A stretch of 40,312 bases of DNA. It comes from Neoroseomonas soli. Lineage in GTDB: Bacteria > Pseudomonadota > Alphaproteobacteria > Acetobacterales > Acetobacteraceae. Within the stretch, counting starts at the first letter, position 1. Each line of letters starts with the position of its first letter. Below are positions 1-9,621 of the stretch, piece after piece. A program made the position numbers and the translations under genes. Location: contig NZ_JAAEDM010000044.1 of NCBI RefSeq assembly GCF_018129065.1, positions 1 through 40,312 of the forward strand. The letters run 5' to 3'. Under the pieces are notes generated by a model. That model saw only the letters and a list, made by a program, of their open reading frames with translations. It was not told the DNA's origin and ran no database searches.

Positions 1-1
1 G

Positions 2-799
2 GCGCTGGGGCTGATGCCGCGCGCCGGCGCCGCGCTGGCCGCCGCCGCGGCGGGTGCGCGCCGGCTCTTCGAGACCGCGGATGCGAAGGAGCCCGTGCCT
101 GAGCCGGACGCTCCGGCGGCACTGCCCTCTGGCCATTCCCTGCGCGTTTCCGGCCTTCGCTTCGCCTGGGCGCCGGACCGGCCGCCGGTCTTCGATGGTC
201 TTGACCTGGAGGTCCCCGAGGGCGGGCGCATCGCGCTGCTCGGCCCATCCGGGACGGGCAAATCGACGCTCGCCGCATTGCTGCTGAAGTTCGCCGCGCC
301 GCAGGATGGGCGCATCACGCTCGGGGGCGTGGACATCGTCTCCCTGTCGGCTGCGGACCTGCGCCGGCGGGTCACCTGGCTGACCCAGGATGCCCGGCTG
401 TTCGACGACACGATCGCCGCCAATCTCCGCCTCGCCGAGCCGGGGGCGACGGATGCCGAACTCTGGCGGGCGCTTGACCGGGCGCAGATCGGCGATGTCG
501 TGCGCTCGCTGCCCGAGGGGCTGGAGACGATGTGCGGCGAGGCGGGAATACGCTTCTCGGGGGGGCAGGCACGTCGCCTCGCGCTGGCGCGCACGCTGCT
601 CTCGCCAGCCGCCGTCGTGATCCTGGACGAGCCCGCCGCCGGCCTCGATGCCGATACCGAGCGCGCTTTCCTGCAGACGCTCGACGAGGCCACCGCGGGA
701 CGCAGCGTCATCCTGATCCTGCACCACCTGATCGGCGTGGAGCGGCCGACCCGGATCCTCCGCCTCGCCGGCGGGCGGGCGATCCCCGCCGCCGGCTGA
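2..799 (+). CDS. cydC: CydC-like ABC exporter ATPase domain (5' end outside window)
   Basis: The frame is open to the window edge, so only the C-terminal ATPase half of a fused membrane-ATPase protein is seen; no start is assigned. Counting from the Met at 14: Walker A GPSGTGKST at 77-85, Q-loop Gln125, signature FSGGQ at 181-185, Walker B with LDEP at 204-207, H-loop His at 237-238. CydDC exports cysteine and glutathione to the periplasm and is needed for cytochrome bd assembly. The CydC call rests on the Ala-rich linker, the signature FSGGQARRLALAR and the short tail ending after the H-loop; the permease half and cydD lie outside. Another lipid- or peptide-type exporter ATPase remains possible. 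The gene converges on the hsp20 gene with a 10-base gap. Confidence 0.75.
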   Translation, partial: ALGLMPRAGAALAAAAAGARRLFETADAKEPVPEPDAPAALPSGHSLRVSGLRFAWAPDRPPVFDGLDLEVPEGGRIALLGPSGTGKSTLAALLLKFAAPQDGRITLGGVDIVSLSAADLRRRVTWLTQDARLFDDTIAANLRLAEPGATDAELWRALDRAQIGDVVRSLPEGLETMCGEAGIRFSGGQARRLALARTLLSPAAVVILDEPAAGLDADTERAFLQTLDEATAGRSVILILHHLIGVERPTRILRLAGGRAIPAAG

Positions 800-809
800 G
801 GCCCGCCCG

Positions 810-1277
810 TCAGGGCGCCGGCTTGGCGCCGCCGATCGGGATGCGGTTGGTCCTGGCCTTTGCCTCCGGCGGGCGTTTCAGCGTCACCGTCAGGACGCCC
901 TTGTCGAAGGCGGCGGTCGCCTGTGCCGGGTCGGCCGCCCAGGGCAACGGGATGGTGCGGCTGAAGCTGCCGTAGGAGCGCTCGGAGATGTGCATCCCCG
1001 CCTTTTCCTCGGTGGTCTCCTGCCGCTTCTCGCCCGAGAGCGTCAGCGTATCGCCTTCCAGCGAAACCTCGACGTCCTTTTCCTCGAGCCCCGGGAGTTC
1101 GACGGTGACGGTCAGGCCGTCGTCGGTTTCCTTCATCTCGACCGACGGCGCGAAGCCGGCCAGGGGCGCAGGCCCGCCCCGGAACATTTGGTCGAAGACC
1201 CGATTCACCTCGCGCTGTAACGTCCCGAAGAGATCGGACGAAGACTCCGGACGCGGCATTGGAACACGCGAGACCAT
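810..1277 (-). CDS. Hsp20/alpha-crystallin small heat-shock protein
   Basis: 155 aa. ATP-independent holdase that binds unfolding proteins in the cytoplasm and passes them to DnaK/ClpB; clpB lies 35 kb away in this window. The alpha-crystallin domain spans about residues 45-145. It includes an ELPGLEEKDVEV stretch, a SGEKRQE loop, an ERSYGSFSRTIPLP segment and the GVLTVTLKR strand typical of the family. The ATG at 1277 is chosen because GGAGGG lies just upstream on the minus strand; the reading frame itself stays open far upstream, which is a high-GC artefact. It is divergent from the radical SAM gene across 132 bases. I could not recognise a convincing heat-shock promoter there. Confidence 0.93.
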   Translation of the reverse strand: MVSRVPMPRPESSSDLFGTLQREVNRVFDQMFRGGPAPLAGFAPSVEMKETDDGLTVTVELPGLEEKDVEVSLEGDTLTLSGEKRQETTEEKAGMHISERSYGSFSRTIPLPWAADPAQATAAFDKGVLTVTLKRPPEAKARTNRIPIGGAKPAP

Positions 1278-1318
1278 GACGATTTCCCTCCTTGCGAAAC
1301 GGCCCGGCGGGACACCAC

Positions 1319-1331
1319 CCGGCCAGGCCGG
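1319..1331. repeat. Short perfect palindrome in the hsp20/radical SAM divergent region
   Basis: CCGGCC-A-GGCCGG, 6-bp arms around one base, sits in the 132-base region between the two divergent genes. It could be an operator half-site pair or chance in GC-rich DNA. The rest of this region shows only the two ribosome binding sites (GGAGGG for hsp20, GAGGG for the radical SAM gene). Confidence 0.25.
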
Positions 1332-1409
1332 ACAAAAGGCATCTAGGGCAGGCGACGGGCGCGGTTCTTGTCTTGGATCAATCCCGCAGGCGCGCGAGGG
1401 ATCGGACCG

Positions 1410-2369
1410 ATGAGCCGGCAGGTTCTGGCGCCACCGAGGCCGCTCGACCCCGCGAAGTTCCGCGACCCGGTCACCACAGCCAAGGGGGAACGCCGTGCGA
1501 CGGTGGCGCTCAGGGGGTTGCAGACCTTGTGGGTGAACACCGGAACGCTCTGCAACATCGCCTGCCGCAACTGCTATATCGAGAGCAGCCCGAAGAACGA
1601 CGCGCTCGCCTACATTTCCGCGGCCGAAATCCGCGCCTTCCTGGACGAGGCCGCATCGCTCGGCGCGCCGCTTCGGGAGGTCGGCTTCACCGGCGGCGAG
1701 CCCTTCCTGAACCGCGAATTGCCGGAAATGCTGCGGGACGTGCTGGGCCGCGGCCTGTCCGCACTGGTGCTGACCAATGCGATGAAGCCGATGATGAACC
1801 ACGCAGGGGCGCTGCTGGCACTGCGCGAGGAATTCGGCGATCGGCTGACGATGCGGGTCTCGCTCGACCATCATGAGGCGGCGATGCACGACCTCGAGCG
1901 CGGGGAGGGCAGTTTCGCGAAGACGCTGGAGGGGCTGGTCTGGCTCGCCCGCCACGATTTCCGCATTCATGTCGCCGGCCGGGCAGCGTTCGGTGGTGGC
2001 GACGACGCCGCGATGCGCCAGGGCTACGCCGCGCTCTTTTCCGCCCATCGCATCCCGGTCGATGCGTCGGACCCTGTCGCGCTCATGCTCTTCCCGGAGA
2101 TGGACGCCGCGACCGACGTGCCTGAGATCACGGAGGCCTGCTGGGGCATCCTGGGCAAGTCGCCCGACAGCCTGATGTGCGCGTCGGCCCGCATGGTGGT
2201 GAAGCGGCGCGGCGCCGAAAGGCCCGCGGTGCTCGCCTGCACGCTCCTCGCCTATGATCCGCGTTTCGAACTCGGTGCGACGCTGGCCGAGGCGTCGCGG
2301 CCGGTCGCGCTGAACCATCCCCATTGCGCGACGTTCTGCGTCCTCGGCGGGGCGGCCTGTTCGCGCTGA
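1410..2369 (+). CDS. Radical SAM protein, substrate unknown
   Basis: 319 aa from the ATG at 1410, which has GAGGG nine bases upstream; a TTG further up is less likely. The radical SAM cluster motif is C48-x3-C52-x2-C55, followed by the GGEP motif at 95-98 that binds S-adenosylmethionine. The fold should be a partial TIM barrel that makes a 5'-deoxyadenosyl radical. The C-terminal third carries further cysteines (244, 257, 277, 306, 310, 317), some closely spaced. They could hold an auxiliary Fe-S cluster as in SPASM/Twitch proteins, but I cannot match a named pattern. No precursor peptide or cofactor genes sit beside it, so no pathway can be assigned. It is followed by an OmpA-like lipoprotein and recQ on the same strand. 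Confidence 0.85.
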   Translation: MSRQVLAPPRPLDPAKFRDPVTTAKGERRATVALRGLQTLWVNTGTLCNIACRNCYIESSPKNDALAYISAAEIRAFLDEAASLGAPLREVGFTGGEPFLNRELPEMLRDVLGRGLSALVLTNAMKPMMNHAGALLALREEFGDRLTMRVSLDHHEAAMHDLERGEGSFAKTLEGLVWLARHDFRIHVAGRAAFGGGDDAAMRQGYAALFSAHRIPVDASDPVALMLFPEMDAATDVPEITEACWGILGKSPDSLMCASARMVVKRRGAERPAVLACTLLAYDPRFELGATLAEASRPVALNHPHCATFCVLGGAACSR

Positions 2370-2445
2370 GGGCGCTGCGGGATGATTGACTAAGGGAGCG
2401 GCTTCGCGCGACCAAGGGGCAACCGTGAGCCTCGGAGTCGTCCAG

Positions 2446-2829
2446 ATGCGCCGCCGCCACCTGATCGCCGCCCTGCCTGCCGTTCTGGCAGCGGCCTGCA
2501 CCACTCCAGCCTCCGCGCCGCCGTCCATCACCGTCTTCTTCACCGAGGATTCGGCCAGGCTGGACAGCGAAGCGACGGATGTCGTGCGCCGCGCGGCCCA
2601 GGTCGCCCGTGGCGGCACGGGGCCGGTCACCGTCCTCGGCTTCGCCGGTCCGGCGGGCGGCGCCGCCTACAACCGCGCGCTGTCGGAAGCCCGCGCGCAG
2701 CACGTGGCGGACCTCTTGGCGCAGAACGGCGTGGCACGCGAGCGCGTCCGCATCGTCCCGCGCGGCCCAGTGCCCTTCGAGGCGGTGCCGACGGAAAGCC
2801 GCCGCGTCGAGATCCGAATCGGCAGTTGA
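2446..2829 (+). CDS. OmpA-family lipoprotein
   Basis: 127 aa. The ATG at 2446 is chosen because it gives a lipoprotein signal: positive n-region MRRRH, hydrophobic stretch, lipobox LAAAC with the acylated cysteine at 18. In-frame TTG and GTG codons upstream would bury this signal. The rest is a small OmpA-like, peptidoglycan-associating domain: a [10 protein letters not shown] strand, a helix [17 protein letters not shown] with the family's LSxxRAxxV pattern, and the closing strand ESRRVEIRI. It is expected at the outer membrane facing the periplasm. The domain lacks the usual long NGHTD-type loop (here [10 protein letters not shown]), so peptidoglycan binding is not certain. The stop codon overlaps the recQ start by one base (TGATG). 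Confidence 0.8.
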   Translation: MRRRHLIAALPAVLAAACTTPASAPPSITVFFTEDSARLDSEATDVVRRAAQVARGGTGPVTVLGFAGPAGGAAYNRALSEARAQHVADLLAQNGVARERVRIVPRGPVPFEAVPTESRRVEIRIGS

Positions 2830-4625
2830 TGCGCACCCCGGAGGACCCGAGGGAGGTCCTTCGCCGCGTCTTCGGCCATGAGGAGTTCCGCGGGCGGCAG
2901 GAGGAGATCGTCCGCCACGCTACCGACGGTGGCTCGGGCCTGGTGCTCATGCCGACGGGCGGGGGCAAGAGCCTCTGCTTCCAGGTTCCGGCGCTGTGCC
3001 GGCCCGGCATCGGGATCGTCGTCTCTCCGCTGATCGCGCTGATGGAGGACCAGGTCGCGGCGCTGCGCCAGCAGGGCGTGGCCGCGGCGGCCCTGCATTC
3101 CGACCTGCCGCCGGAGGAGGCGCGCGCCGTGTTGCGCGACCTGCATGGCGGCCGGCTGAAACTGCTCTACGTCTCCCCGGAACGGCTGACGCTGGACGGG
3201 ACGCTGGCGCGGCTGGACGAACTTCCGATCGCCCTCTTCGCGGTCGACGAGGCACATTGCGTCAGCCAGTGGGGGCACCATTTCCGGCCGGAGTACCGCG
3301 GCCTCGGTGTGCTGGGCGAACGTTTCCCCGGCGTGCCGCGCCTCGCGCTGACCGCGACCGCCGACCCGCGCACCGTGGAGGACATCCGCGTCCAGCTCGG
3401 GCTGACCGAGGCGCCGGTCTTCCGCGCCTCCTTCGACCGGCCGAACATCTTCATCTCCGCCGCGCCGCGCGAAAGCGAGCGGTCCCAGCTGCGCGGGCTG
3501 ATCCGCGAGGCCGGTGGCTGCGGCATCGTCTACTGCGGCAGTCGCGCCAGGACCGAGAGCACCGCCCAATGGCTGTGCGCCGACGGGCACGACGCGCTCG
3601 CCTTCCATGCCGGCATGGATGCCGGCGCGAAGCGGGAGGCGCATCGCCGCTTCGCCCGTGGCGACAACGTCATCATGGCCGCGACCATCGCCTTCGGCAT
3701 GGGCATCGACCGGCCCGATGTGCGCTGGGTCGCCCATCTCGACCTGCCGCGCAGCCCCGAGAGCTGGTACCAGGAGATCGGCCGCGCCGGGCGCGACGGG
3801 CTGCCCGCGCGTGCGCTGCTGCTCTATGGCGCCGGTGACATGGCGTTGGCCCGCCACCGCATCGCCGAGAGCCCGGCCTCCGACGAGCAGAAGCGCGTCG
3901 AGCGGTCGCGCCTGGACGCGATGATCGCTATCGCCGAGGCCGCTTCCTGCCGCCGCGCCCTGCTGTTGCGCTGCTTCGGCGAGGAGCCGGCGGCCGCCGA
4001 ATGCGGCGCCTGCGACGTGTGCCGCACGCCGCCGCGGATGTTCGACGGGACGGTGGCGGCGCAGAAGCTTCTCTCGGCCGTGGTGCGCACCGGGCAGCGG
4101 TTCGGCCTGGGGCACGTGGTCGACGTGCTGCGCGGGCGGCTGACGGACAAGGTGGCGCAGTTCGCACATGACCGCCTGCCGACCTTCGGCGTGGGCAAGG
4201 ACATCTCCGACAGCGTCTGGCGCGGCGTGGCGCGTCAACTGGTGGCGCGCGGCGCGCTCGACGTCGCGGTGGAGAACCACGGCGAGTTGGTCGCGACCGA
4301 GGCGGCACGGCCGGTATTGCGCGGCACCGAGCCGGTGATGCTGCGCCAGGATGCCGTTCAGCCTGGCCCGCGCCGCGCCGCCACCGCCGCCGCGCCTGTC
4401 GGTTCCGGGGATCCGCTGTTCGAGGCTTTGCGCCTGTGGCGCCGGGGCGTCGCGCAGGCCCAGTCGGTGCCGGCCTATGTGGTGGCGGATGACAGGACGC
4501 TCGCCGGCATCGCGTCACGGCGGCCGGCGACCGAGGACGACCTGCTGGAGGTCCCCGGCATGGGCCGTTCCCGCGTGGAGCGCTACGGCGCCGACATCCT
4601 GCGGATCCTCCGCGAGGAGGCGTGA
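2829..4625 (+). CDS. recQ: ATP-dependent DNA helicase RecQ
   Basis: 598 aa, close to the usual RecQ length. It unwinds DNA 3'-to-5' in RecF-pathway recombination and fork repair. Motifs in order: Walker A MPTGGGKS at 41-48, DEAH at 140-143 followed by the RecQ-specific aromatic loop ([11 protein letters not shown]), the second RecA domain with the GRAGRDG motif, the zinc-binding cysteines (CRR...RCF...CGACDVC) and winged helix, then a C-terminal HRDC domain over about the last 67 residues. The ATG at 2829 overlaps the preceding lipoprotein stop (TGATG), suggesting translational coupling with an unrelated gene. A TTG one codon earlier is the alternative start. Confidence 0.96.
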   Translation: MRTPEDPREVLRRVFGHEEFRGRQEEIVRHATDGGSGLVLMPTGGGKSLCFQVPALCRPGIGIVVSPLIALMEDQVAALRQQGVAAAALHSDLPPEEARAVLRDLHGGRLKLLYVSPERLTLDGTLARLDELPIALFAVDEAHCVSQWGHHFRPEYRGLGVLGERFPGVPRLALTATADPRTVEDIRVQLGLTEAPVFRASFDRPNIFISAAPRESERSQLRGLIREAGGCGIVYCGSRARTESTAQWLCADGHDALAFHAGMDAGAKREAHRRFARGDNVIMAATIAFGMGIDRPDVRWVAHLDLPRSPESWYQEIGRAGRDGLPARALLLYGAGDMALARHRIAESPASDEQKRVERSRLDAMIAIAEAASCRRALLLRCFGEEPAAAECGACDVCRTPPRMFDGTVAAQKLLSAVVRTGQRFGLGHVVDVLRGRLTDKVAQFAHDRLPTFGVGKDISDSVWRGVARQLVARGALDVAVENHGELVATEAARPVLRGTEPVMLRQDAVQPGPRRAATAAAPVGSGDPLFEALRLWRRGVAQAQSVPAYVVADDRTLAGIASRRPATEDDLLEVPGMGRSRVERYGADILRILREEA

Positions 4626-4726
4626 CCGCGCGGCGGCGTGCCGCGATCCATGCGGTGTGATGTATTGCATCGCCGGTGTCGCGGACCGGCCGCTATGCTG
4701 CATCATCACGCTGAGGGAATGCCGAC

Positions 4727-5296
4727 ATGCGCCGCTCGATATTGCTTGCCGCCACGCTGATCACCGCCATGGCTGCTGCGCCTGCCCGCGCGGACGATGT
4801 CTCCGACGCCATCGCCGCGGCGCAGCGCGCGTATCAGGGCGGCAAGGTGCAGGACGCGCAGACGGCGCTGCAGGAGGCGCTGCAACTGCTCGCCCAGCGC
4901 GCCGCGGCGGCGCTGGCGGCGGCGCTGCCGAATGCCCTGCCGGGCTGGACGGCGGAGGAGGCTACCTCCAACACCTCCGGGATGACGGGGCTCTTCGGGG
5001 GCTCGACGGCCTCCCGGTCCTACCGGAATGCGCAGGACCAGATGGTCGAGATCCAGGTGATGAGCGACAATCCGCTGATCGCCCAGCTCGCCGCGGTCAT
5101 GGCGAACCCGATGCTGGCCGGGGCGATGGGACGACTGGTGCGCATCGGCGAGCAGCGCGCCATCCAGTCGAATGACGGCAACATCCAGATGCTGGTGGAC
5201 AACCGCATCCTGGTGCAGGTGCAGGGCGATGCGCCGCCGGAAGCGAAGATGGCCTATGCGCGGGCGATCAACGTCGCGCGGCTGAGCGGGCGCTGA
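4727..5296 (+). CDS. Secreted protein of unknown function
   Basis: 189 aa with a clear Sec signal peptide: MRRS, a hydrophobic core, cleavage probably after ARA near residue 22. The mature part starts with an Ala/Gln-rich helical segment (DAIAAAQRAYQGGKVQDAQTAL), which looks like one TPR-like helical pair. After a Gly/Ser-rich turn comes an alpha/beta region with YRNAQDQMVEIQVMSDNP and NIQMLVDNRILVQVQG strands. I recognise no catalytic motif. The ATG has GAGGGA upstream. It follows recQ after 101 bases that hold no other gene, and it converges on grxD. A periplasmic location is the only safe statement. Confidence 0.8.
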   Translation: MRRSILLAATLITAMAAAPARADDVSDAIAAAQRAYQGGKVQDAQTALQEALQLLAQRAAAALAAALPNALPGWTAEEATSNTSGMTGLFGGSTASRSYRNAQDQMVEIQVMSDNPLIAQLAAVMANPMLAGAMGRLVRIGEQRAIQSNDGNIQMLVDNRILVQVQGDAPPEAKMAYARAINVARLSGR

Positions 5297-5339
5297 ACAA
5301 GGGCGGGCGCCGCGTTCCGGACACCGCCGCGCGAAGGGC

Positions 5340-5367
5340 CGGGACCGCGCCGAGTGGCACGGTCCCG
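5340..5367. terminator. Bidirectional hairpin between convergent genes
   Basis: CGGGACCG and CGGTCCCG form an 8-bp perfect stem around a 12-base loop, placed between the convergent 189-aa protein gene and grxD. There is no T-run on either side, so intrinsic termination is inferred from position and stem only. Confidence 0.45.
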
Positions 5368-5375
5368 ACTGTCCC

Positions 5376-5714
5376 TCAGGCCTCGGCCTTGTGCGGGACG
5401 CCCTTCTCGTTGAGCAGGTTGGCCAGCTCACCGGACTGGAACATCTCCATCACGATGTCGCAGCCGCCGACGAACTCGCCCTTCACGTAGAGCTGGGGGA
5501 TGGTCGGCCAGTTGGTGAAGGCCTTGATGCCCTCGCGGATCTCCATGTCCTCGAGCACGTTCACGCCCTTGAAGGGCACGCCCATGTGGGAAAGGATCTG
5601 CACCACGCGGGCGGAGAAGCCGCACTGCGGGAAGACCGGCGTTCCCTTCATGAACAGCACCACGGGGTTTTCCGTGAGGTCGGCCTGGATGCGGTCGAAA
5701 GTCGGGTTGGACAT
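5376..5714 (-). CDS. grxD: Monothiol glutaredoxin, Grx4/GrxD family
   Basis: 112 aa, typical single-domain size. The active site is C31-G-F-S, the CGFS class that binds and passes on [2Fe-2S] clusters rather than reducing disulfides. Also present are Lys23 in FMKG, the conserved [19 protein letters not shown] segment (cis-Pro and glutathione-binding loop) and the MFQSGEL helix. It lies 12 bases downstream of bolA in the same orientation and so is probably co-transcribed with it. CGFS glutaredoxins and BolA proteins form cluster-bridged heterodimers that act in iron sensing and cluster delivery. Confidence 0.96.
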   Translation of the reverse strand: MSNPTFDRIQADLTENPVVLFMKGTPVFPQCGFSARVVQILSHMGVPFKGVNVLEDMEIREGIKAFTNWPTIPQLYVKGEFVGGCDIVMEMFQSGELANLLNEKGVPHKAEA

Positions 5715-5726
5715 CGGGTCGGGGTC

Positions 5727-5959
5727 CTATTCCGGAGCAGAGGTCTGGAGAGCGAGGGCGTGCAGCACGCCCCCCATGCGTCCCTGGAGGGCAGCGTAGA
5801 CGATCTGGTGCTGCTTCACGCGGGAGATGCCGCGGAAGCTTTCGGAGACGACCTTGGCTGCATAGTGATCGCCGTCGCCGGCGAGATCCTCGATGGTCAC
5901 CTCGGCATCGGGGAGCGCTGCCTTGATCAGCGCCTCGATCTCCGCGGGTTGCATCGCCA

Positions 5960-5960
<1 letters not shown>
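5727..5960 (-). CDS. BolA family protein
   Basis: 77 aa, the short BolA form. The fold is recognised from the N-terminal helix IEALIKAALPDAEVTIEDL, the DGDHYAAKVVSESFRGISRVKQHQIVYAAL core with the family's FrG and the conserved His of the R/KQHQ segment, and a Leu-rich last helix. The His, with a loop residue, ligates the shared [2Fe-2S] cluster in BolA-Grx complexes. The start ATG overlaps the purL stop by one base (TAATG), and grxD follows after 12 bases, so the three are likely one transcript. Confidence 0.93.
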
Positions 5961-8194
<2,234 letters not shown>

Positions 8195-8251
8195 GGAGTG
8201 CCTTGTCGGCACGCCGCGCGCCGCTGTCCAGAGGGTTCGCCGCAGGTCTGA

Positions 8252-8821
8252 TCATGACCAGCCGAGACGCAGGGCGCGGGGGATGTGCTTGATGCCGCCG
8301 GCCCTTCGGTGGAGGTGGCGGAGGGTGCGCAGGAGGGCGGTGTAGGGGCCGTGTGCCGCCGTGGCGCGCGGGGGCGGGGGCAGGCGGAGGTTGCGCCGCA
8401 GGTTTTCGGACAAATCGGGGTCCGGGACCTTCGAGGGCGGGCCATTCAGGGCCTGGAGGAAGCCGAGGCGGCGGATGAGGGCGATGAATTTCAGCCCTCG
8501 GAGCCGGATGGCGCGGCGGCAGGCGCGGAAGATGCGGGGGGCGATCTCTCGGAGCGGGTGGTTAGGACCAGCGTCCTTGATGGCTTCGAGAAGCTTTTCC
8601 CACAGGCCGGCATGGGTGAGGCGGCGGAAGTAGCGGGAGACGGTGTCGGGCTTGCCGTGTTCGGGCGGGAGGCAGCGCCAGGGAAGGGTGGTGGAGGCGA
8701 GGTGGAATATGGCGTTCATGCGGGTGCGGAGGTCACCGATCTTGCGGCCGGCGGGGGATCGGGGGAGGATGTAGGGGAGGAGGGCGTGGAACTGGGTGGG
8801 GGTGAGAGGGGTGCAGCGCAT
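8252..8821 (-). CDS. Stand-alone transposase-type HTH protein (DUF4096-like)
   Basis: 189 aa. Residues 5-80 match the N-terminal HTH domain of IS5-type transposases (DUF4096 pattern): LTPTQFHALLPYILPR, RMNAIFHL, LPWRCLPPEHGK, TVSRYFRRL, GLWEKLLEAI. In a full transposase a DDE nuclease domain follows. Here the rest is a basic helical region (about 85-125, RACRRAIRLRGLKFIALIRRL) and a Pro-rich tail with no DDE residues. So it is either a remnant that kept an open frame or a domesticated DNA-binding protein. It is GC-rich like the host genes, unlike the AT-rich DNA upstream of it. I see no terminal inverted repeats around it. It reads toward purL, 57 bases away. Confidence 0.6.
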   Translation of the reverse strand: MRCTPLTPTQFHALLPYILPRSPAGRKIGDLRTRMNAIFHLASTTLPWRCLPPEHGKPDTVSRYFRRLTHAGLWEKLLEAIKDAGPNHPLREIAPRIFRACRRAIRLRGLKFIALIRRLGFLQALNGPPSKVPDPDLSENLRRNLRLPPPPRATAAHGPYTALLRTLRHLHRRAGGIKHIPRALRLGWS

Positions 8822-8850
8822 TACGAATGGCTAGCATGTAGTAATAAAAT

Positions 8851-8992
8851 AGGAAAAAATTCCGTTTTTGCCTTGTTGCGCGGTTCGTCCGTGTGGCAAA
8901 ACCCACTAAGTGCCACCCCGGTTCAACCCCAAGATCGAGTCTGGCGGCCAAATGTACCGCCGGATGCCTCGGTTGCGGCGGAATTTTTTCCT
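8851..8992. repeat. 142-bp element bounded by a 14-bp inverted repeat
   Basis: The arms AGGAAAAAATTCCG (8851-8864) and CGGAATTTTTTCCT (8979-8992) are perfect reverse complements. Between them lie two further potential hairpins: GTGGCA/TGCCAC at 8893-8916 with a 12-base loop, and GGCGG/CCGCC at 8943-8961 with a 9-base loop. No target-site duplication is evident at the ends. It could be a miniature inverted-repeat element, a structured leader or a small RNA belonging to the operon that starts at 9166, or a regulatory loop. It fills most of the 344-base gene-free stretch 8822-9165. The remainder of that stretch (8993-9165) is very AT-rich and probably holds the operon promoter, but no -35/-10 pair is convincing. 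Confidence 0.5.
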
Positions 8993-9165
8993 CAATCGAC
9001 CGGTAAGAAAAAACACACAACTAAAATCTTATTAGAGCTCTCTTCGCGGAAATTTAACGATAATATAGCACCATCATATGTGTCATTTTTCATAAATTTC
9101 AGCGAGTTTGGCCAGAGAAAGAGTTTGCGCATTCATTATGTACGTTAATTGTTGGGGGGGATAAG

Positions 9166-9621
9166 TTGATCACGATAGGCATCAGAGCTGCTCCGTCGGT
9201 CGTGACGTTCGCAGTCTATGATTTCGCCAAGAAGGAGGTGGTAAACGTCGAGCAAATCAGGATACCGGCGGCCTTCTCGATCCCAGATCGCTTGAAGTAC
9301 TTGCGAAGCAACCTTCTAGACGTCTTGCGCGAATTCAAAATCGAAAAAGCGGGTGTCCGCGTGACCGAACCCTTTGCCCGGAATCCAAGCGTCGAACGAA
9401 TTCAGATCGAAGGTGTAATTCAAGAAGCATTCGCAAGTAGCGAATTGAAGGCATACTATGTCGGGCAGATTTCTTCGATTTCTGCCCGCGTGGGAATCGA
9501 AAGAAACGAATTCAAGCCTCTTGTCGAGGGTAAAACCAGTTACGGTGTAGAGAACTGGAAGGGCATGTCCCAAGAGGAGCGCGAGGCCATTCTCTGTGCG
9601 ATGGGAGCAGTCAATGTTTAA
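9166..9621 (+). CDS. Predicted RNase H/RuvC-fold protein, first gene of the kinase operon
   Basis: 151 aa from a TTG at 9166 preceded by a seven-G run and ATAAG; no ATG in the frame would serve, so the start is moderately sure. I know no named family for it. The layout resembles RuvC/RNase H-like proteins: strand ITIGIRAAPSVVTFAVYD, a second strand VVNVEQIRIP, helix DRLKYLRSNLLDVLREF, strand KAGVRV then TEP (Glu68), helix RIQIEGVIQEAF, strand LKAYYV, and a last helix EEREAILCAMGAV. Where RuvC has its first catalytic Asp there is Arg7; Glu68 and Glu140 could match later acidic sites. It may be a non-catalytic nucleic-acid-binding form. It is AT-rich compared with its surroundings, which suggests transfer. 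The stop overlaps the kinase start by 8 bases. Confidence 0.65.
   Translation: MITIGIRAAPSVVTFAVYDFAKKEVVNVEQIRIPAAFSIPDRLKYLRSNLLDVLREFKIEKAGVRVTEPFARNPSVERIQIEGVIQEAFASSELKAYYVGQISSISARVGIERNEFKPLVEGKTSYGVENWKGMSQEEREAILCAMGAVNV

Noticed and set aside
810-2630. A 606-codon minus-strand frame covering hsp20 and the radical SAM gene
   Set aside because: Only the last 155 codons (Hsp20) are conserved; the rest is antisense to the radical SAM gene, and a good ribosome binding site marks the internal start at 1277.
2667-4280. Long minus-strand frame antisense to recQ
   Set aside because: Low-complexity product with no motif, and recQ is unambiguous on the other strand.
8893-8961. tRNA-like sequence (a GGTTCAA T-loop lookalike near 8920)
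   Set aside because: The flanking bases cannot form the 5-bp T stem, and no acceptor or anticodon arm fits.
8285-9148. Plus-strand frame of 287 codons across the HTH gene and the AT-rich gap
   Set aside because: Its GC-rich half is antisense to the DUF4096-like gene and its AT-rich half has no conserved feature; the composition changes abruptly inside it.
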